In this document: in pieces, positions 1-7,215 of the stretch
Numbering within the stretch: the first letter of the stretch is position 1
Layout of the letters: each line of letters begins with the position of its first letter
From: Candidatus Luteimonas excrementigallinarum
Lineage (GTDB): Bacteria; Pseudomonadota; Gammaproteobacteria; Xanthomonadales; Xanthomonadaceae
Assembly (NCBI GenBank): GCA_019115725.1
Contig: DXCY01000053.1
Location: 1-10,974 of the forward strand
Direction of reading: 5' to 3'
Length of the DNA: 10,974 bases
The notes under the pieces: model-generated
Told to the model about the DNA's origin: nothing
What the model saw: only the letters and a program-made list of their open reading frames with translations
Databases searched by the model: none
Position numbers and translations under genes: made by a program

Positions 1-774
1 GCACTCCGGCCAGCCGCCACCGCCGCCGGCCGTCTTGATCTTCGAAAGGTAAAAGGTTGCGGAGTTGTAGAATTCGGCGAAGTGCTCGGGCCGCCCGTTG
101 CGCACGTACTGCAGGCCGACCACCGACGCACGGTCGAACAGGAACGCATGCTGGCCCACGTAGGGCAGATCGCTGGCCCAGCTCCACTGCCGGTCGACGT
201 AGCGGTCGTAGCGCCGCTTGCCGTCATGGACGAGCTGCGGGCCGGCGACACGGGAGTGGACCAGCCATTGCGGATCGAGCGTGGCGATCACGCGCGGCAC
301 CGGCGCGTCCATCTTCCCGGGCCGCGTGCCGCGGTCGTATGGCTCCTCGGGGATGGACTTCGTGCGGTAGCCGTCGATGCGGAACCCGTACGCCGCGCCC
401 GGGTCGGCGAAGAACTGGACCTTGACCGAGCGGATGCTCCCGTCGAGCCAGTGCCAGCGGAGGGTGGGCTTCACGAAGGCCGGGACTTCGGCGCCGTCGG
501 CATCGACGATGCTCACGCGCGAGGCGTCGACCAGTTCGCCGGGCGCGAAAGGGATGCCGAGACTGACCAGTTCACGATCGCCCACTTCGGCATTGGGCGT
601 CAGGCGTATGGTGCGCGGCGGCGGCGCGGACTGCTCGTTGGCCGCCGCCTGTTCACCCTCCCCGTTGCCCACGCTGCTGCAGCTGGCGATCCCCGGCAGC
701 ACGACCAGCGCGCACAGCCAGAGCAGCCGCGTGGCGGCGGTTCGCAGTCGGCTGCTGTCTTCAAGTGTCGGCAT
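1..774 (-). CDS. Exported lipoprotein, possible rhamnogalacturonan-lyase-like protein (partial, C-terminus outside window)
   Basis: The frame is open from an ATG at 774 to the left edge, giving 258 residues of a longer protein. The start follows a strong Shine-Dalgarno (GGGAGG, 785-790, 10-base spacer). Residues 1-32 form a lipoprotein signal: arginines, a hydrophobic stretch and the lipobox IASC with Cys32 as the lipidated residue; Ser33 at +2 suggests the outer membrane. A low-complexity Ala/Glu/Pro linker (about 36-53) precedes a beta-rich domain (about 55-130) with the pattern 'VSLGIPF...G.L.DAS...DADG.EVPAF...W.DGSIRS..VQF'. That resembles the N-terminal beta domain of PcRGLX/YetA-type exo-rhamnogalacturonan lyases, but this is recalled by eye and tentative. 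The catalytic part is off-window. The gene overlaps the upstream glycosyltransferase by 14 bases (761-774), so the two are probably translationally coupled. The CDS call is firm; the enzymatic role is not. Confidence 0.8.
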   Translation of the reverse strand, partial: MPTLEDSSRLRTAATRLLWLCALVVLPGIASCSSVGNGEGEQAAANEQSAPPPRTIRLTPNAEVGDRELVSLGIPFAPGELVDASRVSIVDADGAEVPAFVKPTLRWHWLDGSIRSVKVQFFADPGAAYGFRIDGYRTKSIPEEPYDRGTRPGKMDAPVPRVIATLDPQWLVHSRVAGPQLVHDGKRRYDRYVDRQWSWASDLPYVGQHAFLFDRASVVGLQYVRNGRPEHFAEFYNSATFYLSKIKTAGGGGGWPEC

Positions 775-1906
775 GGATGCATTTCCTCCCGCTGTCGGCC
801 TCCAGGCGCTGGTAGATCTGCAGGTAGTCCTCGGCATAGCGGCACCGGTTGAACTGCCGGCGCGCATGCTCGACCGCGCGGCTCGCATACGTGAGGCGCA
901 CGGCTTCATTCGACGCGAGATCATCGAGCGCCCCGGCCAGCGCATCCATCGTGGGCACAGGCGCGAGGCACCCGGTCTGACTGTCGACGACGACTTCGGC
1001 GATGCCCCCGACCCTGGCCGCCACCACCGGCACCCCGCAGGCCTGCGCCTCGGCCAGCACCAGGCCAAAGGCCTCGCGCCGGGCGCCGTGCAGGAACACG
1101 TCGAAGCCCGGGAACCAGGCCTCCGGGTCGGGCTGGAAGCCGGCGAACACGATCCGGTCGACGAACTCCGGCGCAACCAGCGCGTGCAGGGCGTCCGACT
1201 CCGCGGGGGTGCCGTGCCCAAGCACGACCATGCGCGCGTCGCATTCCGGTCTGCGCCGCATGAAGTCCTGGAACGCGCCGATCGCCAGGTCCACGCCCTT
1301 GTCGACGCCAAAGTGCCCGACGGTACCGACCAGCAGCGTGCCATTCTCCGCCCCTACCACGCGGCGTGTGCGCGCGCGCAACTCGGGGTCCGGAGCGAAC
1401 CTGGCCAGGTCGATGCCCAGCGGGATGCACGACACCTTGCTCGTCGCGCCATAGTTGCGCTCGATGTAGTGCCGGCGGCGTTCCTCGGAAGCGGTCACCA
1501 CCGCGCCCACGCGCAGGCCAACCACGGCGTTGCGCAAGCGATCGCGGAAGCGCGCGGTCTCGAAGCTGCGGCTGCGGTGGAAGGTCATCAGCAGCAGTGG
1601 TCCGCGCCACGGCATGGCCAGCGCCGCCATCGTCGCGCTGGCCGCATCGTGCGCGTGCACCACGTCGATCACTTGTTCGCGGCAATAGGCGGACAGCCTC
1701 CGCAGCGCGCCCAGGTCGAACACCCCCTTGCGGTCCAGGTTAAAGCTGCCCGCGTACATGGCGCGCTTGTCCGGCCCGCAGCCGAATTCTTCCAGGCACC
1801 CGAGGTGGTTGCCGACGCCAAGGCCGCTGAGGCCTTCGGCGAGCGTCGCGATCGCCTCCCGCCTTCCGCCGTTGCTGTAGGACAAGGTCAGGTGGAGGAC
1901 GTTCAT
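761..1906 (-). CDS. GT4-family glycosyltransferase
   Basis: This 381-residue protein is a GT-B fold, retaining, nucleotide-sugar-dependent glycosyltransferase, probably acting at the cytoplasmic membrane on a surface glycan. The N-terminal acceptor domain opens with MNVLHLTLSYSNGGRREAI (Gly-rich loop at 12-14) and includes 'DVVHAHDA' at 81-88. The C-terminal donor domain has 'VGTVGHFGVDKGVDLAIGAF' (193-212) and the GT4 signature EX7E (Glu278, Glu286 in 'REAFGLVLAEAQACGVPVVA'), followed by 'GGIAEVV'. I chose the ATG at 1906 because the GT-B first strand begins there; upstream codons in the same frame (ATG at 1930, and on to 2035) add a Pro/Arg-rich extension unlike the family. The Shine-Dalgarno is weak. 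The sugar and acceptor cannot be told from sequence. The 3' end overlaps the lipoprotein gene by 14 bases, and the start diverges from the methyltransferase gene. Confidence 0.9.
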   Translation of the reverse strand: MNVLHLTLSYSNGGRREAIATLAEGLSGLGVGNHLGCLEEFGCGPDKRAMYAGSFNLDRKGVFDLGALRRLSAYCREQVIDVVHAHDAASATMAALAMPWRGPLLLMTFHRSRSFETARFRDRLRNAVVGLRVGAVVTASEERRRHYIERNYGATSKVSCIPLGIDLARFAPDPELRARTRRVVGAENGTLLVGTVGHFGVDKGVDLAIGAFQDFMRRRPECDARMVVLGHGTPAESDALHALVAPEFVDRIVFAGFQPDPEAWFPGFDVFLHGARREAFGLVLAEAQACGVPVVAARVGGIAEVVVDSQTGCLAPVPTMDALAGALDDLASNEAVRLTYASRAVEHARRQFNRCRYAEDYLQIYQRLEADSGRKCIHADT

Positions 1907-2136
1907 CGACTCACAGTCGGATTCGGCCATTCGTCGGAAACAGCGTGGTCTTGAACGTAATCGGGGGAGTGGATGTGAGGCGCAAGTAGATGTCCGTCGG
2001 GGGTTCCGGGGCACTGGCCCCTTCCCCTCCCACAACGCAGGTCGGCACTCCGACCGGACGGCCGATGAAGCGAAGGCCGCATCGCGGCATCAATGGCGTT
2101 TATCCGTGGGTCACCCACCGATCAACCAGGAAGCGC
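1907..2136. other. Divergent intergenic region with two short hairpins
   Basis: These 230 bases separate the divergent glycosyltransferase and methyltransferase starts, so both promoters should lie here. I see no convincing -35/-10 pair on either strand. Two short perfect inverted repeats are present: GGGGC-ACTG-GCCCC at 2008-2021 and GGTCGG-CACT-CCGACC at 2040-2055. Neither has a T-run, so they are not intrinsic terminators; they could be operator half-sites or chance in GC-rich DNA. Confidence 0.4.
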
Positions 2137-2844
2137 ATGACGCCTGAACACACCTGCACCGGATTCGCCGACGTCCCGGCGCACTTCCATCGCGATGCGC
2201 CGCTCGACCCCCATCAGCGCAGGCGCCACCACGCCGTGCTGTCGCTGCTGCGCACGCTCCCGCCCGGGCGGGTTCTGGACTACGGCTTCGGCTGGGGCGA
2301 CATCGCCTGGCAGGCGTCGCGCACCCACCCCGACATCCATGCCGTCGACGTTGAACAGCGCCGCGTCGACTTCGCGCGCAGCCAGTACGCGCCGCTGCCT
2401 TTCGACGTGTGCCGTCCCGACGGACTCGACTTTCCCGATGCCAGCTTCGACATCGTGCTGTCGATCGTGGTCCTGCCCTTCGTGCCCGACGACGACGCCT
2501 ACCTGGCGGAGATCCGCCGCGTGCTCCGCCCGGGTGGCAGGCTGGTCATCGCCACCAAGACATCGCAGTTCCTGCCTCGGGTCTGGAAGCGGCTGAGCGG
2601 GCAGCGGAAACGTGGACGCCACCCAAGCCCCGGCGTCCGCCACCACGACGCCGCCGAGGCGGCCGCCCTGCTCGAGCGGCACGGCTTCCGGATCCTGACC
2701 CGCTGCGCGTTCTACGACCCGCCTTTCGAAGCGCGCAAGAACGTGATCGACGTGCTCAACGGGCTGTGCGAGGTGGCCGGCAGCGCCATGGGAGTCGTGG
2801 ACGTGGCGCCCTATCCGCTGCTCCTCGCCAGCCGCGAGGACTGA
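2137..2844 (+). CDS. Class I SAM-dependent methyltransferase
   Basis: A 235-residue soluble Rossmann-fold methyltransferase of the Methyltransf_11 type. Visible motifs: motif I 'VLDYGFGWG' (46-54) binds the methionine moiety of SAM; the acidic residue after strand 2 is Asp71 in 'HAVDVEQ'; motif II-like 'FDIVLSIVVLPFV' (104-116); and 'LRPGGRLVIAT' (130-140). Motif I has Tyr-Gly-Phe-Gly-Trp-Gly where Gly-x-Gly-x-Gly is usual, so the spacing is kept. I chose the ATG at 2137 because AGGA (2129-2132) lies just upstream; the frame is open back to 1990 but that part is low-complexity. It is the only plus-strand gene here, divergent from the glycosyltransferase across about 230 bases and convergent with the beta-helix gene (18 bases between stops). 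Neighbours suggest a glycan or lipid substrate, but this is inference; the family also covers quinone and small-molecule methylation. Confidence 0.88.
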   Translation: MTPEHTCTGFADVPAHFHRDAPLDPHQRRRHHAVLSLLRTLPPGRVLDYGFGWGDIAWQASRTHPDIHAVDVEQRRVDFARSQYAPLPFDVCRPDGLDFPDASFDIVLSIVVLPFVPDDDAYLAEIRRVLRPGGRLVIATKTSQFLPRVWKRLSGQRKRGRHPSPGVRHHDAAEAAALLERHGFRILTRCAFYDPPFEARKNVIDVLNGLCEVAGSAMGVVDVAPYPLLLASRED

Positions 2845-2862
2845 GGCCCGCTCCTTGCCGGC

Positions 2863-4245
2863 TCAGCGTACGGGAGCGCCACCATCGGCGGAGCTCTCGA
2901 ACGCGCCAACGGCGATCCCCGTGCCGCTCCCGCGGGCCACCTCGGCACCGATGGCCATCTTCACCCGCTGCGGCGCATCGAACTGTGGCAGCGGCAGCGG
3001 TGACGGGAACGGGAAACCGGCGGGAGCTGCGGGCGACGGGTTGCCCGCAGCCAGCAGCGCGCTGGTGGCCAGCGGACGCAGCTTCCACCGCGCGATGTTC
3101 TCCAGCCCGGGGTCCGTGCCCCGGTAGGTGTTGGCCAGCTCGGCAGGCACCAGGGCCGCCGAATCCTGCACCCAGTTGTTCGACCCGGCCACCTTGCGGC
3201 CGCTCGACCAGGGCTCCCTGCCGGTGGGCGCACAGTAGGGCGTTTTCACTTCGGACGCCTCATGCACGCGCAGGATGTTGGGGGCGGCTCCGGCACCGGT
3301 CTGGTACACCACGTTGTTGTGCATTTCCACCGAGCCCTGGCCCAGCTGCACGAGGACCGCGTTGGCGGCGCCCGGCCTGGTGAACAGGATCGTGTTGTTG
3401 ACCATCCTCAGGCGTCCCTGGTTGCGCCCGTTGAGGTCGCCACCGGCGCGGATCGCGTTCCGCCAGTTCGAGGTATGGACGATGACGTTGCCGACCAGGT
3501 CGACATCCTCGCGCCGAAGGCCGGGCGACCAGCCAGGCTGCTGCGTCTCGCAGTCGGGACCGATCAATTCGAGCTCTTGATAGGCAGAACCCTCGAACCA
3601 GTTGTAATGGATCAGCGCGCGCTCGTGCCGGTTCTTCAGCAGGCTGCCGCCATTGCCGCTGTGCACGTAATTGAAGCGCATCAGGAACACCGAGCCCGGG
3701 TATGCGACCTGATCGGACTGCATGTAGATCGGGTGGCGATGGGTGCCGGCGCCCGAGTTGTAGACCTCGCTGTACTCGAGCGTGAACGAGCCGGAGTTGT
3801 TGTCCGCGCCAAGGATGCCGTGCGACGGACAGTCGCGGATGATGGTGTCGCGCACGGTCACGTCGTGGGCTTCGCTGAACAGGCACGACGATTTACCGCC
3901 GCGGACATCGAAGCCCTCGAACACCACGTGGTTGGACTGCTGGAACTTGATGGTGTGGGAACCACCCTGCAGGACCGGCCGGGTCGAACCCACCGAACGG
4001 TCCCAGCGGAAGGTCACCGGGTTGCCGGGCGCGCCGCGGTCGCTGCCGCGCACGATGATGTCGCCGCCGTAGGTGGCATCGCCATCCACCAGGACGACGT
4101 CGCCGGGCTCAAGGTCGACGTCGTCGACGAGGGCGGAGAGCTGGGTGTAATCACGGCCCGAGGGGCCGACGGTGTAGGTGGCCGCAAGCAGCGGCAGGGG
4201 AAGCAGCAACAGGAACGAAGCGGACAGCAGGCGGGGCAAATGCAT
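2863..4245 (-). CDS. Exported right-handed parallel beta-helix protein (polysaccharide lyase-like fold)
   Basis: A 460-residue protein with a Sec signal peptide (MHLPRLLSASFLLLLPLPLLAA, cleavage probably near residue 22), so it is periplasmic or secreted. The mature part begins 'TYTVGPSGRDYTQLSALVDDVDLEPGD...' and runs through repeated short beta-strand coils with Asn/Gly/Val ladders ('VVFEGFDVRGG', 'VTVRDTIIRDC', 'LIHYNWFEGS', 'VDLVGNVIVHTSN', 'LRMVNNTILFTR', 'VEMHNNVVYQTG'), typical of the pectate-lyase-like superfamily. The C-terminus leaves the helix with 'TDPGLENIARWKLRP' and a Pro-rich tail. Six cysteines follow the signal peptide, unusual for cytosolic beta-helices and consistent with export. 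I cannot assign catalytic residues, so lyase, glycan binding or epimerase are all possible. The ATG at 4245 follows TAGGAG, whose TAG is the stop of the upstream EcsC gene (10-base gap), so the two are co-translated. Residues 27-82 recur in a decayed copy at about 5212-5374. Confidence 0.9.
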   Translation of the reverse strand: MHLPRLLSASFLLLLPLPLLAATYTVGPSGRDYTQLSALVDDVDLEPGDVVLVDGDATYGGDIIVRGSDRGAPGNPVTFRWDRSVGSTRPVLQGGSHTIKFQQSNHVVFEGFDVRGGKSSCLFSEAHDVTVRDTIIRDCPSHGILGADNNSGSFTLEYSEVYNSGAGTHRHPIYMQSDQVAYPGSVFLMRFNYVHSGNGGSLLKNRHERALIHYNWFEGSAYQELELIGPDCETQQPGWSPGLRREDVDLVGNVIVHTSNWRNAIRAGGDLNGRNQGRLRMVNNTILFTRPGAANAVLVQLGQGSVEMHNNVVYQTGAGAAPNILRVHEASEVKTPYCAPTGREPWSSGRKVAGSNNWVQDSAALVPAELANTYRGTDPGLENIARWKLRPLATSALLAAGNPSPAAPAGFPFPSPLPLPQFDAPQRVKMAIGAEVARGSGTGIAVGAFESSADGGAPVR

Positions 4246-4255
4246 GGGCAGGCTC

Positions 4256-5077
4256 CTACAAGGCCAGCGCGTCATACGCCTTGCGTACCGCGACCGCCCC
4301 GTGGCTGCGCTCCAGCGCCCGCACGGTGAAATGCCCCTCGGCCATGCGCTGGAAGTGGCGCATGAACAGCGTATTGAGGGTTGCCCCGCTGACCGCGCCC
4401 ACCACCGGGACCGCCTGGGCGGCCGCCTTCTGGCCCATTTTCACCGAAAAGCGCGAGGCGATCGACGCCAGCAGCTGCACGATCGCCGGCCCGCCGTTGG
4501 CCGCCAGCCCGTGCGCCGCGATGTACTCCGCCGCCGCCGCCACCTGGTGGGCGAGCACCGCGCGGGCGGCGAAGTAGCCGGACTCGGCGCCGTCGTCGGA
4601 CGCGCTGCGCCCGCCCATCGTCAGCACCTCGAAGCACGCCAGCGTTACCGCCGGGTCATCCAGATCCTCGCCGTGGCTGCGGGCAATGTCCGCGATCGAA
4701 CGCAGGATCATGGTGGTGGTGATCGGCAGCTCCACCGCCAGCCCGGCGAACCCGAACGCACCGCCCGCGGCGCCGGCGGCCGCGGCGGCAACGGCATGCG
4801 TGCGCGTCCGCGCGGCCGGGCGCCCATCGCCTTTGCGCAGCGTTGCCGTTGCCACCCGCAGCGATTGCTCCAGCGCCTTGCGGGTGGTGGTATCGATCAG
4901 CCTGGTGACAGAGGCCGGCAGCCGCCGGGCCATCACGTATTCCATGGGCGCGCCCACGGCGTTGGCAAGCTGCGCGGCCAGCCCCGGGTTCTCCAGCAGC
5001 TTGCGCGCGTGGCGCAGCCGGTCGAGCTCGGGCTCACCCAGCAGCGGCACCAGTTCGGTCGCGGCAACGGCGTTCAT
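4256..5077 (-). CDS. EcsC family protein
   Basis: A 273-residue protein recognised from the EcsC-family core 'AAGAAGGAFGFAGLAVELPITTTMILRSIADIARSHGEDLDDPAVTLACFEVLTMGG' (about 101-156). The Gly/Ala-rich hydrophobic stretch near 95-125 and the 'AVPVVGAVSGATLNTLF' segment (222-238) suggest membrane association. The family is named after Bacillus subtilis EcsC, encoded with an ABC transporter; its biochemical role is not well established, and no transporter is next door. Length is normal for the family. The ATG at 5077 lacks a clear Shine-Dalgarno. It precedes the beta-helix gene by 10 bases, and its TAG stop forms part of that gene's ribosome binding site. Upstream lies the beta-helix relic, so EcsC sits between a relic and an intact copy of the same gene type. 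Confidence 0.85.
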   Translation of the reverse strand: MNAVAATELVPLLGEPELDRLRHARKLLENPGLAAQLANAVGAPMEYVMARRLPASVTRLIDTTTRKALEQSLRVATATLRKGDGRPAARTRTHAVAAAAAGAAGGAFGFAGLAVELPITTTMILRSIADIARSHGEDLDDPAVTLACFEVLTMGGRSASDDGAESGYFAARAVLAHQVAAAAEYIAAHGLAANGGPAIVQLLASIASRFSVKMGQKAAAQAVPVVGAVSGATLNTLFMRHFQRMAEGHFTVRALERSHGAVAVRKAYDALAL

Positions 5078-5211
5078 GCGTGCAGTATCGCCGGATCGAG
5101 GCGTCCATCAAACCACCGCGCGCCGACAGCCGTTCAGCACCTGTCCACGCGGCCGGGCCATCGGCCTGGAATCGTGCCCATGTCCAGCCAGTTCGACTGC
5201 CCCACTCCCTT

Positions 5212-5374
5212 CCAGCGGAAGGTCACCGGGTTGCCGGGCGCCCCGCTGTCGTTGCTGCGGACGATGATGTTGCCGCTGTAGGTCGTGCCGCCGTCGACGA
5301 GGACGAGGTCGCCCGGCTCGAGGTTGGCCGCGTCGACCAGGGCGGAAAGCTGGGTGTAATCGCGGCCGGACGGG
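5212..5374 (-). pseudogene. Decayed 5' fragment of a beta-helix protein gene, duplicate of the gene at 2863-4245
   Basis: The minus strand encodes 'PSGRDYTQLSALVDAANLEPGDLVLVDGG...APGNPVTFRW', which matches residues 28-81 of the intact beta-helix protein with about 11 differences. The DNA aligns without gaps at a constant offset of 1209 bases (4003-4159 against 5212-5368), with about 25 mismatches by eye (about 84% identity). Mismatches fall largely at third codon positions, so the copy diverged under coding constraint before it was lost. The signal peptide is missing: just before the match is unrelated sequence next to the acyltransferase stop (5399). After 'RWKGVGQ' the similarity also ends, and the frame stops at 5134 after about 20 unrelated residues. 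Both ends are therefore truncated. A frame can be opened from 5451, inside the acyltransferase gene, but it lacks a signal peptide and is unlikely to be expressed as a functional exported protein. Confidence 0.8.
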
Positions 5375-5398
5375 CAATGCGGCGAACCCGGCGGCCGA

Positions 5399-6664
5399 TC
5401 ACGTGGCGGCCGTGACCTGGGGCACAGCAGGCGCCTGTTCAGTCCCATCATCGCCGTGCGCGAGCGGATGCCGCGCCGACGAGAACCGGGACTTCAGCCG
5501 GTTGATGGGCGACTCCAGCAGGCGGAAGCTCAGGTGGGCGACCAGCACCGCGAACAGCGTCTTGGCCAGCAGCGATGGCAGCCCGTACGCAGACAGGTCG
5601 ATGGACGCCAGCGAGAGCAGCTTGACCAGCGCGATCTCCGCCGGCCGCTGCAGGATGTACAGCCCGTAGCAGATCCCGCCCAGATGGACCAGCCACCGCA
5701 TCCGCAGCACGGCCGACGCGTCGCTGCCCCTGTGGCGCAGCGCCCATGCCACCACCACGAAGAAGTACAGCGCGAGGAAGCTGTAGCCGAAGATCCGGCA
5801 GAAGAACGTGTCCCGGTTGAAGCCGCCGTTGAGGAAGATGGCCACGCCGAGGGCAGTCAGCGCCGCCAGCACGATGGACAGCGGGCGGCCCGGCAGGCGG
5901 ATACCCGAGCGCACCATGACCGCCAGCCACACGCCCACGCTGAGGTTGTCGAACCTGGAGATGGTCGCGAGGTACTGGATGCGCTCGTTCTCCGGGAACG
6001 CCAGGTACATCGCGAACCGGAACAGCGGCGACAGCAGCATAAGGCCGACCAGCAGGCGCTTCAGGTTGCGGATCTCGAGGTGCCGGACCAGCAGCGGGCA
6101 CAGCAGGTAGAACTGCTCCTCGATCGAGATCGACCACAGCGGCGCCAGGAAGTAGGCCGGCTCCGTGCCCGTGATCGCCTCCCGGATGTTGCCGGCGAAC
6201 AGCAGATACCAGACCGGGCTCCCGGACTCGCGGATGAACTCCGTTCTCCACCAGGACACGCCATGCACGATCGCCTGCACGCCGGGCACGACGATGAACA
6301 GAGACAGCACCACCGCGTAGTAGAGCGGGAAGATCCGCAGCACGCGGCGCAGGTAGAAGTTGGCGAAGTAGCGCTCGTCGCTGCGCGTGTCGAGAAGGAT
6401 GCCGCCGATCAGGAAGCCGCTGATCACGAAGAACAGATCAACCCCGATCCAGCCCAGGTGCGCCACTGGCGACCAGCGTTCGTAGAAACCGCCCGTCACC
6501 GGCCAGAAGTGGTGGATGGTCACCAGGAGGATGGCGATCCCCCTCAGGCCCTCGAGCTCGATGAGCTTGCCCCGGTACTCGACCCCGGCCACCGGCCCCC
6601 TCAGGGCGGCCCCAGCTCCGGCGAACACTGATCCCGATGTGGGCGATAGGCTTTCCGGGGGCAT
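5399..6664 (-). CDS. Acyltransferase 3 family membrane protein (OafA/YrhL type)
   Basis: A 421-residue polytopic inner-membrane protein that should transfer acyl groups (often acetyl) onto an extracytoplasmic glycan. Family signatures in order: 'ELEGLRGIAILLVTIHHFW' (36-54, with the paired His51-His52 needed for acyl transfer in this family), 'GVDLFFVISGFLIGG' (74-88), 'YLRRVLRIFPLYY' (104-116) and 'LWSISIEEQFYLLCPLL' (176-192), followed by several hydrophobic helices up to about residue 390. Length fits the membrane domain alone; there is no C-terminal SGNH domain. The ATG at 6664 has a weak Shine-Dalgarno; a GTG near residue 25 follows AGGGGG and is an alternative start that keeps all motifs. 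Its stop lies about 25 bases before the beta-helix relic. The neighbouring glycosyltransferase and beta-helix genes support a surface polysaccharide substrate, but the acceptor is not known. Confidence 0.92.
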   Translation of the reverse strand: MPPESLSPTSGSVFAGAGAALRGPVAGVEYRGKLIELEGLRGIAILLVTIHHFWPVTGGFYERWSPVAHLGWIGVDLFFVISGFLIGGILLDTRSDERYFANFYLRRVLRIFPLYYAVVLSLFIVVPGVQAIVHGVSWWRTEFIRESGSPVWYLLFAGNIREAITGTEPAYFLAPLWSISIEEQFYLLCPLLVRHLEIRNLKRLLVGLMLLSPLFRFAMYLAFPENERIQYLATISRFDNLSVGVWLAVMVRSGIRLPGRPLSIVLAALTALGVAIFLNGGFNRDTFFCRIFGYSFLALYFFVVVAWALRHRGSDASAVLRMRWLVHLGGICYGLYILQRPAEIALVKLLSLASIDLSAYGLPSLLAKTLFAVLVAHLSFRLLESPINRLKSRFSSARHPLAHGDDGTEQAPAVPQVTAAT

Positions 6665-6800
6665 GGTGGATACCGTGGACTGTGCAAAATCCAGAACGGG
6701 AACCCGGACTGCGGTCGGACACGAGGCCGGCCCTCCAACCCCGTCATGGAAGCGTTCGAGGAATCGGGTGCCGAAGTGAAGATCCTCTACTGCATCGCGA
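6665..6800. other. Unassigned junction between acyltransferase gene and hsdM relic
   Basis: These 136 bases lie between the acyltransferase start and the point where hsdM similarity stops. I recognise no gene. On the plus strand a frame starting at the ATG at 6746 reads 'MEAFEESGAEVKILYCIATR' and runs into the hsdM relic before a stop; this looks codon-like but I cannot assign it, and it may be a second gene scrap or chance. No convincing promoter for the acyltransferase is visible. Confidence 0.4.
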
Positions 6801-7164
6801 CACGCCGCGCAGGGATTCGTAGTCGGCCCCGATGCCCTCCATCGCGGTGATGATGGCGGCGGCGCGGTCGGCGGAGTCCGGCAAGCCCACCAGGTGGTCG
6901 AACTGGGCCTCGGAACGCAGGAAGATCGCGCCCTGCTGGCCGAAGTCCTCCTTCGTCAGCGCCCGGGTCTTGCCGCCGCGGCTCGGCAGCCCGGCCTCGA
7001 TCTGCGGCTTCACCGCCAGGTAGCGGCTGTAGGCATGGCGCAAGAAGATCAGGCCCATCACGGGCATGAAGTATTCGTTGCTGGCCAGGCCCGAGTTGGC
7101 CCAGCAGGTTGGCGGCGCCCCACAGGCGCTTTTCGATGGCTTCGATGTTCTGGAGTTGGCTCAT
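6801..7164 (-). pseudogene. hsdM: Truncated, frameshifted hsdM relic (type I restriction-modification DNA methyltransferase, N-terminal domain)
   Basis: From an ATG at 7164 the minus strand reads 'MSQLQNIEAIEKRLWGAANLL' and then loses frame. One extra base near 7101-7104 shifts it; in the next frame it continues as 'ANSGLASNEYFMPVMGLIFL', 'RHAYSRYLAVKPQIEAGLPS', 'RGGKTRALTKEDF' and so on to 'ADYESLRGV' (codon ending at 6801). This is the HsdM N-terminal helical domain, which precedes the N6-adenine methylase domain carrying NPPF. Similarity stops at about residue 122, whereas an intact HsdM has roughly 500-800 residues; the SAM-binding and NPPF parts are absent, as are hsdS and hsdR. After the break the frame adds about 18 unrelated residues and ends at 6744. 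The good conservation of what remains suggests recent decay or a recombination scar. It lies 51 bases downstream of the phosphoesterase gene on the same strand. Confidence 0.85.
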
Positions 7165-7215
7165 CCGGTGTGGCCGGGGAAAGCACCGGTTCAATCACCG
7201 CATGGACCTTCAGGA

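Noticed and set aside
377..1954. Long plus-strand open frame of 525 codons
   Set aside because: It is antisense to the GT4 and lipoprotein genes, is Arg/His/Ala-rich with no recognisable motif, and is expected in GC-rich DNA. The same holds for the plus-strand frames at 3262-4329, 5456-6631 and 7066-8262.
2008..2055. Two short hairpins as a terminator or operator
   Set aside because: Stems are 5-6 bp with no T-run and no link to a regulator; chance is likely at this GC content.
1990..2136. N-terminal extension of the methyltransferase
   Set aside because: The added residues are Pro/Arg-rich and unlike the family, and the ATG at 2137 has a proper AGGA upstream.
6746..6846. Plus-strand frame 'MEAFEESGAEVKILYCIATR...'
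   Set aside because: It looks codon-like but matches no family I know, has no ribosome site, and runs across the hsdM breakpoint; listed only as an unassigned junction.
7095..7110. Programmed frameshift in hsdM
   Set aside because: There is no slippery heptamer or downstream stimulator, and the gene is truncated anyway, so simple decay is the better explanation.
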